A DNA stretch of 44,182 bases from JBCBKZ01 sp039026975 (GTDB lineage: Bacteria; Bacteroidota; Bacteroidia; J057). The notes under the pieces are model-generated. The model saw only the letters and a program-made list of their open reading frames with translations, made no database searches and was not told the DNA's origin. The stretch spans positions 1 to 44,182 of the forward strand of contig JBCCLI010000006.1 in assembly GCA_039026975.1 (NCBI GenBank). Direction: 5' to 3'. Position 1 is the stretch's first letter, and each line of letters begins with the position of its first letter. Shown in pieces: positions 16,321 to 24,800 of this stretch. The position numbers and the translations under genes are program-made.

Positions 16321-17292
16321 TTAAAATTGACGGTTTGCAATGGCAGAAATATAGGACTTTAACATAGAGAAAGATGTATGAGAAGATAAGGTTTCTGCTA
16401 GCTGTTTCGCATCTAATATATACTTTTCTATCATTTCCTTAGTCTCTCCGGGAATACACAAGTCTCTGTATATCTGTAATACGATTTCCAGCTTTTCGGG
16501 GTTTTCAGACTCCATCCCTAAGGCGTTAGTGAGTATTTCCTGCTGAGCGTCAGTGGCCTTTTCCATGGCCTTAAGCAGAAGGAAAGTCTTTTTATTCTCC
16601 TTGATATCTCCTCCCACTTGCTTTCCAAACCCCTCCGGTGGGAAAGCATCCATTAGATCATCCTGGAGTTGGAAGGCCATTCCCAGGCTTTCTCCAAACT
16701 GATAAAAAGTAGAGATAACTTCCTCATTAGCTTCTCCTGCTATGGCTCCCATACTCATGCAGCCGCCCAGTAGAACTGCTGTTTTCTTACGGATCATCTC
16801 CAGGTATTGGGGGATACTTACATCAGCTGAGGAGGACATATCCATATCTTCTGTCTGTCCCTCGCATACCTCAGTAGCTATTTTAGAAAATTGCTTGACT
16901 AATACAGGCGCACGCTGTGGAAAGTCCATTACTACCATCTCCATAGACAGGGCAAATAGGGCATCACCAGAAAGAATAGCAATGTTTTCATCCCAGGCTA
17001 TGTGGACACTAGGCTGCCCACGTCTAACGGGAGCCTGATCCATGATGTCATCATGCATAAGGGTAAAGTTATGAAAGCACTCTACCGTAGCAGCTAGGTT
17101 AAGCGCTTCATGGGCCTTTTTTCCAGATACTGCCTCGTATGCCATGAGTAATAATATGGGCCTGATTCTCTTCCCCTTTAGCGTGAGTATATAGTGTATA
17201 GGGGCATATAGATTTCCAGGACTTTTTTGATCATATCCTAAAGAGCCTATATGGTCTTCAATCATTTGCTTGAGGGTGGTGGCGGTATTCAT
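16321..17292 (-). CDS. Polyprenyl diphosphate synthase
   Basis: A 323-residue trans-prenyltransferase that condenses isopentenyl diphosphate onto allylic diphosphates. Both Asp-rich motifs are present: HDDIMDQAPVRRG (Asp81, Asp82, Asp85) and QLQDDLMDAF (Asp211, Asp212, Asp215). KGKRIRP, near residue 40, is the usual N-terminal substrate-binding stretch. The first motif has no two-residue insertion, and Phe sits five residues before it, a pattern linked to C15-C20 products; this makes a geranylgeranyl diphosphate synthase more likely than a long-chain quinone-tail enzyme, but chain length cannot be fixed from sequence. It leads the likely transcript with the two rhomboids. Confidence 0.9.
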   Translation of the reverse strand: MNTATTLKQMIEDHIGSLGYDQKSPGNLYAPIHYILTLKGKRIRPILLLMAYEAVSGKKAHEALNLAATVECFHNFTLMHDDIMDQAPVRRGQPSVHIAWDENIAILSGDALFALSMEMVVMDFPQRAPVLVKQFSKIATEVCEGQTEDMDMSSSADVSIPQYLEMIRKKTAVLLGGCMSMGAIAGEANEEVISTFYQFGESLGMAFQLQDDLMDAFPPEGFGKQVGGDIKENKKTFLLLKAMEKATDAQQEILTNALGMESENPEKLEIVLQIYRDLCIPGETKEMIEKYILDAKQLAETLSSHTSFSMLKSYISAIANRQF

Positions 17293-17999
17293 GGCATGAA
17301 AGTAAATATATGCCAGCCAATTTTCACAAGACTAGGCACGGAATATTAAGAGAATATCTCTAATTTTTTCGATTTCACAGGGGGGTAGTTCCAGATTCCT
17401 GGATAATGATCATCACTGGAGAAATAGGTAAAAATTTCATTCATACGCTGAAGTTTATGTCCGGGAAAGTGTTTGAAATAGAGATTATTTGGAAGTATTA
17501 CTATTGAACTGTTAGACGTAATAACTAGTGTTAGAACAGTGATATACTTCAAAAGTCAAAGTGAAATAAGGTTCACCTTATCAAACCATTGAGTATTTTC
17601 AAATAGTTAGAATGGAAACTCCATAAAATAACTCTTATATAAAGGGTAATTTATTCAAATATGATTTGGGCAGAAAAAATGATTTTATGAAGAAGGTGCT
17701 TAATCTGACACCTTTTTATAGAGTGGAAGGGCAGGAATTGGAGAAATAGAAAAAAATAATGGGTATATATTTCAGTGGTTATTTCTGTTTTCAATATGAT
17801 CTGAATTTTCTAATCTTATAAGCGTAATATTTTTTATTAAACAAATATTGAAAAAATTTGCATCGAAAATGGTTTATTTGGTATAATTGTATAATTGTTA
17901 GTGCGTATCAACAATAGGGGGCAGCATCGTTCATATTTGGAATTTACTAGGGGTTGCGCACGCTGTTTTTTGATTTTACAATTTCGCTGAGCCACACTA
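17293..17999. other. AT-rich intergenic region upstream of the first MarR gene
   Basis: 707 bp without a gene I can support. A minus-strand frame (17346-17552) lacks family resemblance or a ribosome site. The right half is very AT-rich and contains a 20-bp palindrome (17895-17914) and GTATAATT twice in a row at 17881-17896, likely the control region of the MarR gene. Confidence 0.5.
17895..17914. promoter_or_regulatory. Candidate MarR operator palindrome
   Basis: TTGTTAGTGCGTATCAACAA has outer arms TTGTT/AACAA and agrees at 7 of 10 positions across the dyad. Its size suits a MarR dimer, and it lies 86 bp upstream of the first MarR start. Proposed, not shown. Confidence 0.4.
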
Positions 18000-18452
18000 A
18001 TGAGTGCCACAAATCAACATGACAAACTGCTTGTTCTAAATCGTTTTGAGAAAAGCCTTATCGACCTAAATGATGTTTACCGTAAACATCAAAATTATAT
18101 TAGAGCTAAGTACAAGATCACGAGTCTTGAAATGGAAATTATCCAGCTCATTGTCCTGGAAGGAAGGAAGAAGATGAAGGAGATAGGACAATATTTTAAC
18201 ATTAAACTTAGCACCCTCACAAGTATTATAGACAAGATAGAGCGCCAAAGACTTGTCAAGAGAGTAAATTCTAAAGATGACCGTAGAGTAGTTTTCTTAG
18301 AAGTTACTAGCAAAGGCAACAAGCTCTACACAGACTATAGTAAATATATCCAGGTTATCTCCACTATGATGAAATCATCTATGGATGAAGAAAACTTTAA
18401 TGCGTTCATTGAAGGACTTACTAAGATGAGTGAACTCGTATCTCCATCTTAA
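18000..18452 (+). CDS. MarR-family regulator (paralogue 1)
   Basis: A 150-residue winged-helix repressor-like protein. The dimerisation helix opens at residues about 8-35. The helix-turn-helix is GRKKMKEIGQYFNIKLSTLTSIIDK (about 55-79), and the wing is VKRVNSKDDRRVVFLEVT, with the Asp-Arg-Arg typical of MarR. A C-terminal helix pair completes the fold. No ligand-binding Cys stands out. It is the first of three similar genes in 2.2 kb with no non-regulatory gene between them, so targets must lie elsewhere or be the regulators themselves. The ATG at 18000 gives the normal family length. Confidence 0.9.
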   Translation: MSATNQHDKLLVLNRFEKSLIDLNDVYRKHQNYIRAKYKITSLEMEIIQLIVLEGRKKMKEIGQYFNIKLSTLTSIIDKIERQRLVKRVNSKDDRRVVFLEVTSKGNKLYTDYSKYIQVISTMMKSSMDEENFNAFIEGLTKMSELVSPS

Positions 18453-18498
18453 GATTTTACAAACATTCTCTCTACCACCTATCAACCTTATTTTGGAT

Positions 18499-18981
18499 AT
18501 GGATAACTATGGACAAGATGTAAGTAGTCCAGTAAGCCTTGAAAGCTCTCTTAGCGGGAATCCTTACTTTTCAAGGATGGAAAGGACTATGATCACAATA
18601 AATGAAATCTTTAGAAATCAGCACGAGTATATAAAAAGTAGGCATAAGATTTCTGCCCTTGAAATGGACCTGATACAATTTGTAGTAAGGAATGGTCCCC
18701 AAAAAATGAAAGCTATAGCTGAAAACTTTGCCATTAAGTTAAGCACATTAACTTCTATCATTGATAAGGCAGAGCGCCACAGAATACTGAAAAGAGTCAA
18801 CTCCAAAGAAGATAGAAGAGTAGTCTATTTGGATGTCACTAAAAAGGGAGAGCGTATCAACCAGGAATTCAATGAGTATCTACATGAAGTAGCGGAGAAG
18901 ATTCAAGGGAGCCTGGATGAAGAATTTTTCTCAAGATTTGTAGAAGGGATGGAAACCTTCAACCAAATTTCTTCCAAGTAA
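18499..18981 (+). CDS. MarR-family regulator (paralogue 2)
   Basis: A 160-residue MarR protein starting at ATG 18499 (MDNYGQDVSSP). An earlier in-frame ATG at 18430 would overlap paralogue 1 and add 23 residues unlike the family, so I prefer the later one. The N-terminal 25 residues are a Ser-rich extension missing from paralogue 1. Recognition helix (FAIKLSTLTSIIDK) and wing (LKRVNSKEDRRVVYLDVT) are almost identical to paralogue 1, implying similar DNA sites. The effector-facing helices differ more, so the ligands or partners may differ. It starts 46 bp after paralogue 1 and is probably on the same transcript. A strong terminator follows. Confidence 0.9.
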   Translation: MDNYGQDVSSPVSLESSLSGNPYFSRMERTMITINEIFRNQHEYIKSRHKISALEMDLIQFVVRNGPQKMKAIAENFAIKLSTLTSIIDKAERHRILKRVNSKEDRRVVYLDVTKKGERINQEFNEYLHEVAEKIQGSLDEEFFSRFVEGMETFNQISSK

Positions 18982-19051
18982 TAGGCTATACAAGAGAATT
19001 GGATTCTACCTACTTTTTGTCATTAAGGAATTACAACGGCTAAATAATTAT

Positions 19052-19085
19052 GAGTTACAGTATAACCTGCTGTAACTCTTTTTTA
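19052..19085 (+). terminator. Rho-independent terminator after MarR paralogue 2
   Basis: A perfect 9-bp stem (GAGTTACAG / CTGTAACTC) with a 9-nt loop is followed by seven-odd T. It closes the two-gene MarR unit 70 bp after its stop. Confidence 0.92.
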
Positions 19086-19636
19086 TGGTTTTGAGAGGCT
19101 TGGGAGGGATAATTATTTATAGATCATAGTGATTCAGTCATAGAAAGAAATAAATTTATTTTTTTTGGACTCACTATAATCTCTCCTACATATTATACGT
19201 TAAGTCGTAAATTGCAAATTGTTGCTTTTTATAAGGTTGATTCTTATAATTGTAATTTACTGTAATCACTGAGTTCTACATACCTATACTTTATAGGATA
19301 ATTGAAGTCTTGATTTTCAAGTAATTTTAATGTGGGATTATCACTTTGACTAATCATTTCTTATTTTTAAAACGTTATGAAAGGCGAGCCTTTTCGCAAA
19401 ATAGTTTAGTTTGTAGCCATAAGAAATAAAAAATTACCTGTTTTTATTGGAATTATATATACGCTCTTTACATAGTATTAGTGAGTTAATTAGTTTTAAT
19501 AATCTAGTTGTCAGCGAATTAGGTAGATATTCTCACAGCTCTCATTTAACTTAAATTCCTATTACCATTTGTCAGCCTTACATGTGATAAGTTGGGCTAA
19601 TTAATGAAAAAGAAATATTCCTGTATTGAACTATCA

Positions 19637-19672
19637 TTGTAATGTGGTATTTGGAAATACGAATTACTACAA
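19637..19672. promoter_or_regulatory. Inverted repeat, candidate operator of MarR paralogue 3
   Basis: Outer arms TTGTA/TACAA and inner arms GTATTT/AAATAC surround a GG centre, with unequal spacers of 5 and 7 bp. It ends 33 bp before the paralogue 3 ATG, a normal place for autorepression. It shares TTGT and GTAT half-elements with the palindrome at 17895-17914. Confidence 0.45.
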
Positions 19673-19705
19673 GTTAAATGGGGAGTGTAAATCCCTAACA
19701 ATATT

Positions 19706-20161
19706 ATGAGTACTGCAAAAAAGTTGTATCAAGATCCCAACGCTTTGAAACTGGAAAAGTTACTTAATGAGCTTGTCCTAGCTTTTAATCTCCAAAGACA
19801 ATCAATTCTTAACAGCTACCATGTAACAGAATTAGAGGTAGATATTATCTCTTATCTGAATGATGAGGAGCAAAAGAAGATGAAAGAGGTGGGCGAGTAC
19901 TTTAACATTAAATTAAGTACACTTACCAGCACTATTGACAAATTGGAAAAGAACAAACTCGTAAAAAGAAAGAATTCTAAGGAAGACAGACGGGTGATTT
20001 ACATTCGTCCTACTGCTAAAGGATTAAATCTGTTGACTGAGCTATCACAAACCATGAATGAAATTTCTGAGGTGATAGCAAGATCTCTTAAGCAAAATGA
20101 GTTTGACTCCCTGGTTAAAGGATTGGATAGGATATTATCCTTCACCAAGTCCCAGAAGTAG
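19706..20161 (+). CDS. MarR-family regulator (paralogue 3)
   Basis: A 151-residue MarR protein with the same architecture as the other two. Helix-turn-helix EQKKMKEVGEYFNIKLSTLTSTIDK and wing VKRKNSKEDRRVIYIRPT are close copies of paralogues 1 and 2; the recognition helix differs at a single position (Ile to Thr). The outer helices are the most divergent of the three. It has its own upstream region, with a candidate operator, and a weak terminator after it. Autoregulation or cross-regulation within the set is a reasonable inference; a target gene cannot be named from this window. Confidence 0.9.
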   Translation: MSTAKKLYQDPNALKLEKLLNELVLAFNLQRQSILNSYHVTELEVDIISYLNDEEQKKMKEVGEYFNIKLSTLTSTIDKLEKNKLVKRKNSKEDRRVIYIRPTAKGLNLLTELSQTMNEISEVIARSLKQNEFDSLVKGLDRILSFTKSQK

Positions 20162-20280
20162 GGCCAAAAGGTTATACCTTTAAAAGTTAGCTCCTTCAGA
20201 GGTTCTGATGAGAGCTTTCTTTGCATTATTTTCTCACCACATCATTACCTAAAGCTGAAACCATTCCGTTGAATACCAGT

Positions 20281-20308
20281 AAAAAACCGGAAGGCTAGCC
20301 CGTTTTTT
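20281..20308 (+). terminator. Probable terminator before floA
   Basis: AAAAAACCGG and CCCGTTTTTT form an A/T-based stem with one internal mismatch and an 8-nt loop, ending in six T. The stem is weak in GC, so efficiency is uncertain. Confidence 0.5.
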
Positions 20309-20341
20309 GTATATTGGTTTAATCATTTCAGCTGAAACTCT

Positions 20342-21370
20342 ATGTATTCTCTTCTAGCAACCACTTTTATAGACGTCGTCCTTATTATTGCGGGCATTAC
20401 GCTAGGGGTATTTTTACTTCTATTTATCATTTTCGTGCCGGTGGGGCTCTGGATATCAGCTCTTTTTTCAGGTGTATTCATTGGTCCTGGGAAAATGATA
20501 GGAATGAGGCTAAGGAGAGTAGACCCCCAAATCATAGTGAATGAACTAATTAAGGCTAAAAAAGCAGGTCTACAAAATATTCAAATAGACCAGCTGGAAG
20601 CCCACCACTTAGCCCAGGGGAATGTCACCAACGTCATTGATGCCCTGATTTCAGCTAAAAATGCGGGAATAGAACTAAACTTTGAGGAAGCGGCAGCTAT
20701 AGATCTGGCTGGTAGGGATGTCCTACAGGCTGTGAAAGACTCTGTTAACCCTAAGGTGATAGACTCTCCTCCTGTGGAGGCAGTGGCCAAGGATGGGATA
20801 CAGCTCATAGCCAAAGCCAGAATTACAGTAAGGGCTCATCTTGATAAGCTGGTAGGAGGGGCCGGGGAAGAAACTGTAGTTGCCAGGGTAGGGCAGGGGA
20901 TAGTAGCTGCCATAGGTTCAGCAGAAACGCATGAGGATATTTTGGCTGAGCCAGGAAAAATTTCAGAGAGAATCATGGGTGAGGGCTTGACGGCCGGAAC
21001 GGCTTATGATGTGTTATCCATAGACATTGCAGATATAGACATAGGTCAGAATATAGGTGCACAGCTGGAAGCTGAAAAAGCGGAAACAGACCTTAAGGTG
21101 GCACGTGCTAAGGCTGAAGAGAAAAGAGCAGAAGCTGTAGCTGAAGAACAAGTCTACCGAGCCAGGGTACAAAAAATGCGAGCAAAAAAGCTGGAGTCAG
21201 AAGCTGAAATCCCTAATGCTATCTCTGATGCTTTCCGCCTGGGAAACTTAGGGATCATGGACTACTATCGATTACAAAATATTGAGGCTGACACAGGTAT
21301 GAGGCGTTCCTTCTCTGGTGATGAGGGAGATGAAGGAAGTGAAAATCTGGTAGAAGGAGATGATAATTAG
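20342..21370 (+). CDS. floA: Flotillin-like protein FloA
   Basis: A 342-residue member of the FloA (YqfA, UPF0365) family, scaffold proteins of bacterial membrane microdomains. A hydrophobic hairpin-like segment at residues about 8-40 anchors it. The conserved body follows: GMRLRRVDPQIIVNELIKAKKAG, the PHB-like domain with KARITVRAHLDKLVGGAGEET, and the SIDIADIDIGQNIGAQLE motif leading into a long Ala/Glu/Lys coiled coil (about 240-290). Length and order agree with characterised FloA proteins. An NfeD-type protease gene, often its neighbour in other bacteria, is not present here. Acidic, Gly-rich residues form the tail (SGDEGDEGSENLVEG). Confidence 0.95.
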   Translation: MYSLLATTFIDVVLIIAGITLGVFLLLFIIFVPVGLWISALFSGVFIGPGKMIGMRLRRVDPQIIVNELIKAKKAGLQNIQIDQLEAHHLAQGNVTNVIDALISAKNAGIELNFEEAAAIDLAGRDVLQAVKDSVNPKVIDSPPVEAVAKDGIQLIAKARITVRAHLDKLVGGAGEETVVARVGQGIVAAIGSAETHEDILAEPGKISERIMGEGLTAGTAYDVLSIDIADIDIGQNIGAQLEAEKAETDLKVARAKAEEKRAEAVAEEQVYRARVQKMRAKKLESEAEIPNAISDAFRLGNLGIMDYYRLQNIEADTGMRRSFSGDEGDEGSENLVEGDDN

Positions 21371-21402
21371 CCCTGAGAATTTCTGCATGCTTACCTTTTA
21401 TC

Positions 21403-21828
21403 ATGCCTATTAAACTTACCATTCTCTTTCTTTCTCTTCTCTGTTTTACCTTAAGCGCAAGATGCCAAAAGGATACTGACGCTCAACTCATTCTCCAGGG
21501 AGTAAATGAATTTACCTTTAGGCCTTTTTCCATAGAATTAACAGATGAGAGCTTCAAAAGATTAGGCGAGTTAACCAAACGGATACAGTACCTTCCTGAA
21601 ATGTCTTCTTCCTACCTCTGGGTGTTACAGGCATATGCATGTGAGAAAGAGCTAATCCCCAAACCATACCTTAATGCTGTCAGAGCGCAAGTGATATTAG
21701 ACCATCTGGTAAGTACCTTACCTATTCCCAGAGAAAAAATCTTCATCCAGGTAATTGGAAGCCTGGATGAAGATCCTGATTGTAACATTGGCAACAACGT
21801 GGCCATTTACGTGAGAAAGTCCTTATAG
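21403..21828 (+). CDS. Secreted protein with divergent OmpA-C-like domain
   Basis: A 141-residue protein with a signal peptide (about residues 1-21, ending SARC|Q). The rest looks like a diverged OmpA-like peptidoglycan-associating domain: a strand-helix start, then YLNAVRAQVILDHLVS, which matches the RA..V...L helix of that family, followed by IFIQVIGSLDEDPDCN and a final strand VAIYVRK. The usual Asp/Arg pair that grips diaminopimelate is not clear, so peptidoglycan binding may be lost. Two Cys in the mature part could form a disulfide. It follows floA by 32 bp and may be co-transcribed with it. Only 4 bp separate its stop from that of the convergent gene. Confidence 0.5.
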   Translation: MPIKLTILFLSLLCFTLSARCQKDTDAQLILQGVNEFTFRPFSIELTDESFKRLGELTKRIQYLPEMSSSYLWVLQAYACEKELIPKPYLNAVRAQVILDHLVSTLPIPREKIFIQVIGSLDEDPDCNIGNNVAIYVRKSL

Positions 21829-21832
21829 TTTT

Positions 21833-24800
21833 TTACTTCATAATCTGCACTTTCTGGGTCATTTGTTCTCCCCTTTCAGTAGATAGGAGAATGACATATA
21901 GGCCTGCATGGATGTGGGCAGGGATGGTCAGTTCATGCTTGGATGGTGTCCCAGTAAAGTTTTGTTCTGACTGAGAAATAAGCTTCCCCTGTATATCTAG
22001 CCATTGAATCCGAATCTTACCTTTCAGATTCTCAATGAAAAGAATCTCTCTGGCAGGGTTAGGATATATACTTACGCTTGAAAAGGTAGTGGGGGCTAGT
22101 GAGGTGCTAATATTAGTTGTAATAGATACCTCAACAGAAATCCCTGGATCAATAGTAGGGTGGTAGGTTATCACTCTATAAGTATAGGTTATACTGGGTT
22201 CTATATTAAAAGTATCTACAAAAAATGAGCTATTGGCCGGCAGGGTATCCAGTGGCGCATAAGTACCATTCTCTGTCTTTCTTTCAATAATGAAGCCGGC
22301 TTCTATATTGGACATATCTTCCCATACCAGGTAAATAATGGGAGACTGAAAAGAGGGAGCTAGATTACTTACGGGTTCTAGGGTAAAACCTTCTGTCTGG
22401 AAACTTTTAGGGACAGACCATAAAGTTTGATTCTCATTACAATCAGCTCCTATAGCCCATAAGTATAAACTTTCCTCCATTAGCTCCTCTAGGGTGTAGG
22501 TGGTATCAGCTACTTCATTTACATACTGCCATGTGCTTTCTCCCTGTTCTTTATATTGGATGCGGTAGTTAGTAACGCCAGGTACATGGTTCCAACTTAG
22601 GGAGACGGAAGTCTGATCACTATTAGTTACCCAGATAGAATCTGGAGGCTCACATAAAGACCCCATGGGATTTCCTGCTTGAATAATCCATAAGCTGTCC
22701 TTTTTAGACCCTCCATCAAGGATGGCAAGGCCCCTACGTTCTCCCAAACTGGGATTCTCAAGAAAGCTAATGCTTACTACTCCCGTTTCATTTCCTGAGC
22801 CAGGGTCCAGGTCTATCCAGTCGGCGATAGTGTTAAAGGTCCAGGCTAAGTTACTCTCGATAGTAGTAGTAGTATCTCCGGCACTAAAAGGAACATAAAT
22901 GGTGTCTGGTACTATGTTCAAGGTATCAAGGCTAACTCTCGCTACGGTGAAGGTAACCTGGGCAGTGTCAGAATATGCATTTGCACTGTCTTGAGCTATC
23001 GCTTTAAGGGTGTACACCCCAACGGGAAGAGTACCCCAGTCAAATGTGTAAGGAGAATCAGACATCTCGCTAAGTAAGGTATCCTGATGATACAAATAAG
23101 CAGTTACAGGATCCAGATTAGGATCAGACACGGTTAGCGCTATCTCTATTTCATCTTCTTCCGTGAATGAGGCATTTTGCTGAGGACTTTGGAAGCTGAT
23201 AGTAGGCGGTGAGTTGGGGGAGGGGGCACATAGAGATTCTAGGTTCTCCAAGGCTTCCGCATTATTAGCATTCACCGGTTCCGTATACATGATAATTCTG
23301 TCAATGGCATGCCCTTTAGACCTTCCTGAGATTTGCATGGTGTAAATACCAGGATTATTAAAGGTTACAAATATGTTATGTGCGTCATTGTCACTGGTTC
23401 TAGCTATCCAGCGCCACTCCCCTTGGCTATTCATGTAGATCTTAAGCCAGCCATCCTTACTGGAACCCTCGGGATTAGGTGTTTTTCCACTCCCTTTAGG
23501 ATACACCTTACTACCATTATTCTTTTCTCCAAAAAAGTCATCAGCATTTGGGAACCTTAGCCAGCTATCATTGTGCTCAGAGTTAGAGTTACCCAGGGTA
23601 ATTCTGCTTCTCCAGTTGAATCTATAGGTTCCTGGGGTTTGAATTTGGATGGTGTACTCCATCAAACCTTGGCCTGGGTTATTAAACTGATCATTACCAT
23701 TCCATCTGATGTAGCCAGCTCCTGTGTAGCCAGCTATATCTGTCTTTAGCTCCCAATCTCCTTCCACAGGTACCCGCTCAGGCTCAATGACTACTAGACC
23801 ATTCTCTTCCTTATACAGAGCGGGGCAGCTTCCATCTGTGCTTTGTAAGAAAAAGCTTAAGGTATCAGAAGAGGTCTGTGCATTCTGGTTATCCAGGGCT
23901 ACTGCATAAATCGTATAAGTACCTGCCTGGATATTGGGGATTTCTACTGTATAAGGAGCAATGAGCTCCTCTTTTAGTAATGTGCTTCCATTGTAGAATA
24001 CAACCTTAGCAATACTGCCGTCAGCATCAGAAGCTGTAGCCTCGAAACTAACAGTGTCTCCTATCTTTACTTCTCCAGTAGTAGGAGCAGATGAGATAGA
24101 AATAGTTGGGGGAGTATTGGTAGATGATGTTTTGGTGAGGAGCGCTACCCAATCACTATTAGTATTGGATGGTGGATCTCCAATATTAGCGGTTGCAGAG
24201 GCAGTAAGAAGTTGGACACTGCCATTTTGTAATCCGCCTCCATTACGAGGATCAAACCACTTTACTTCATACGTAGCATTATCAGTCCCCAGGTTGACGG
24301 TAGTAGAACCGCCATCATTGAGATAAACGATGTATTGTTCTCCGGCCTTTGACAGGCACCAGTTTTCATTACCGGCAGCTAACCCGTCATTAGGAGTCAT
24401 TTCCCAGAAGGGGATAGCATTATTTTTGAAGAACTGTAAGGCATAGCGGTTATAATCCCACATATTATCCCTACTCCGGAAATCTTCACAGGTTAAATCT
24501 GAGTGGGCAAATCCATATCCAAAGTAGTATTCCACTCCGGCTCCTCCTGCCATCAGATTTCCCCACAGCACTTCTTTTCTAATGTTACTATGGTTATTAC
24601 CATTACCGTCAGGTTTCACGCCAGTATTAGCCCCTCCTTGTTCATCATTAGCTACTACCCACTGTTTTCCTGCCGCTTCAGAATCTTCCACCCATTTCTT
24701 AGTGTCATCATGTACCTCATTCCAATTAGTTTGGACGGAACTCCCCGTATACTTAGAAGCATCACCCAGAAGAGGATTATAGACACTAGCTTGTTGGTTA

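Larger units (their letters stand above)
18982..19705. other. AT-rich gap between MarR paralogues 2 and 3
   Basis: 724 bp. It holds the terminator at 19052-19085 and, near its right end, an inverted repeat (19637-19672) that may be an operator. The remaining ~500 bp are very AT-rich, with short frames only, and I find no gene or RNA structure I can defend. Confidence 0.5.

Noticed and set aside
17346..17552. A 68-codon minus-strand frame in the gap before the MarR genes
   Set aside because: A weakly hydrophobic N-terminus only, no ribosome site, no family resemblance. Left as non-coding.
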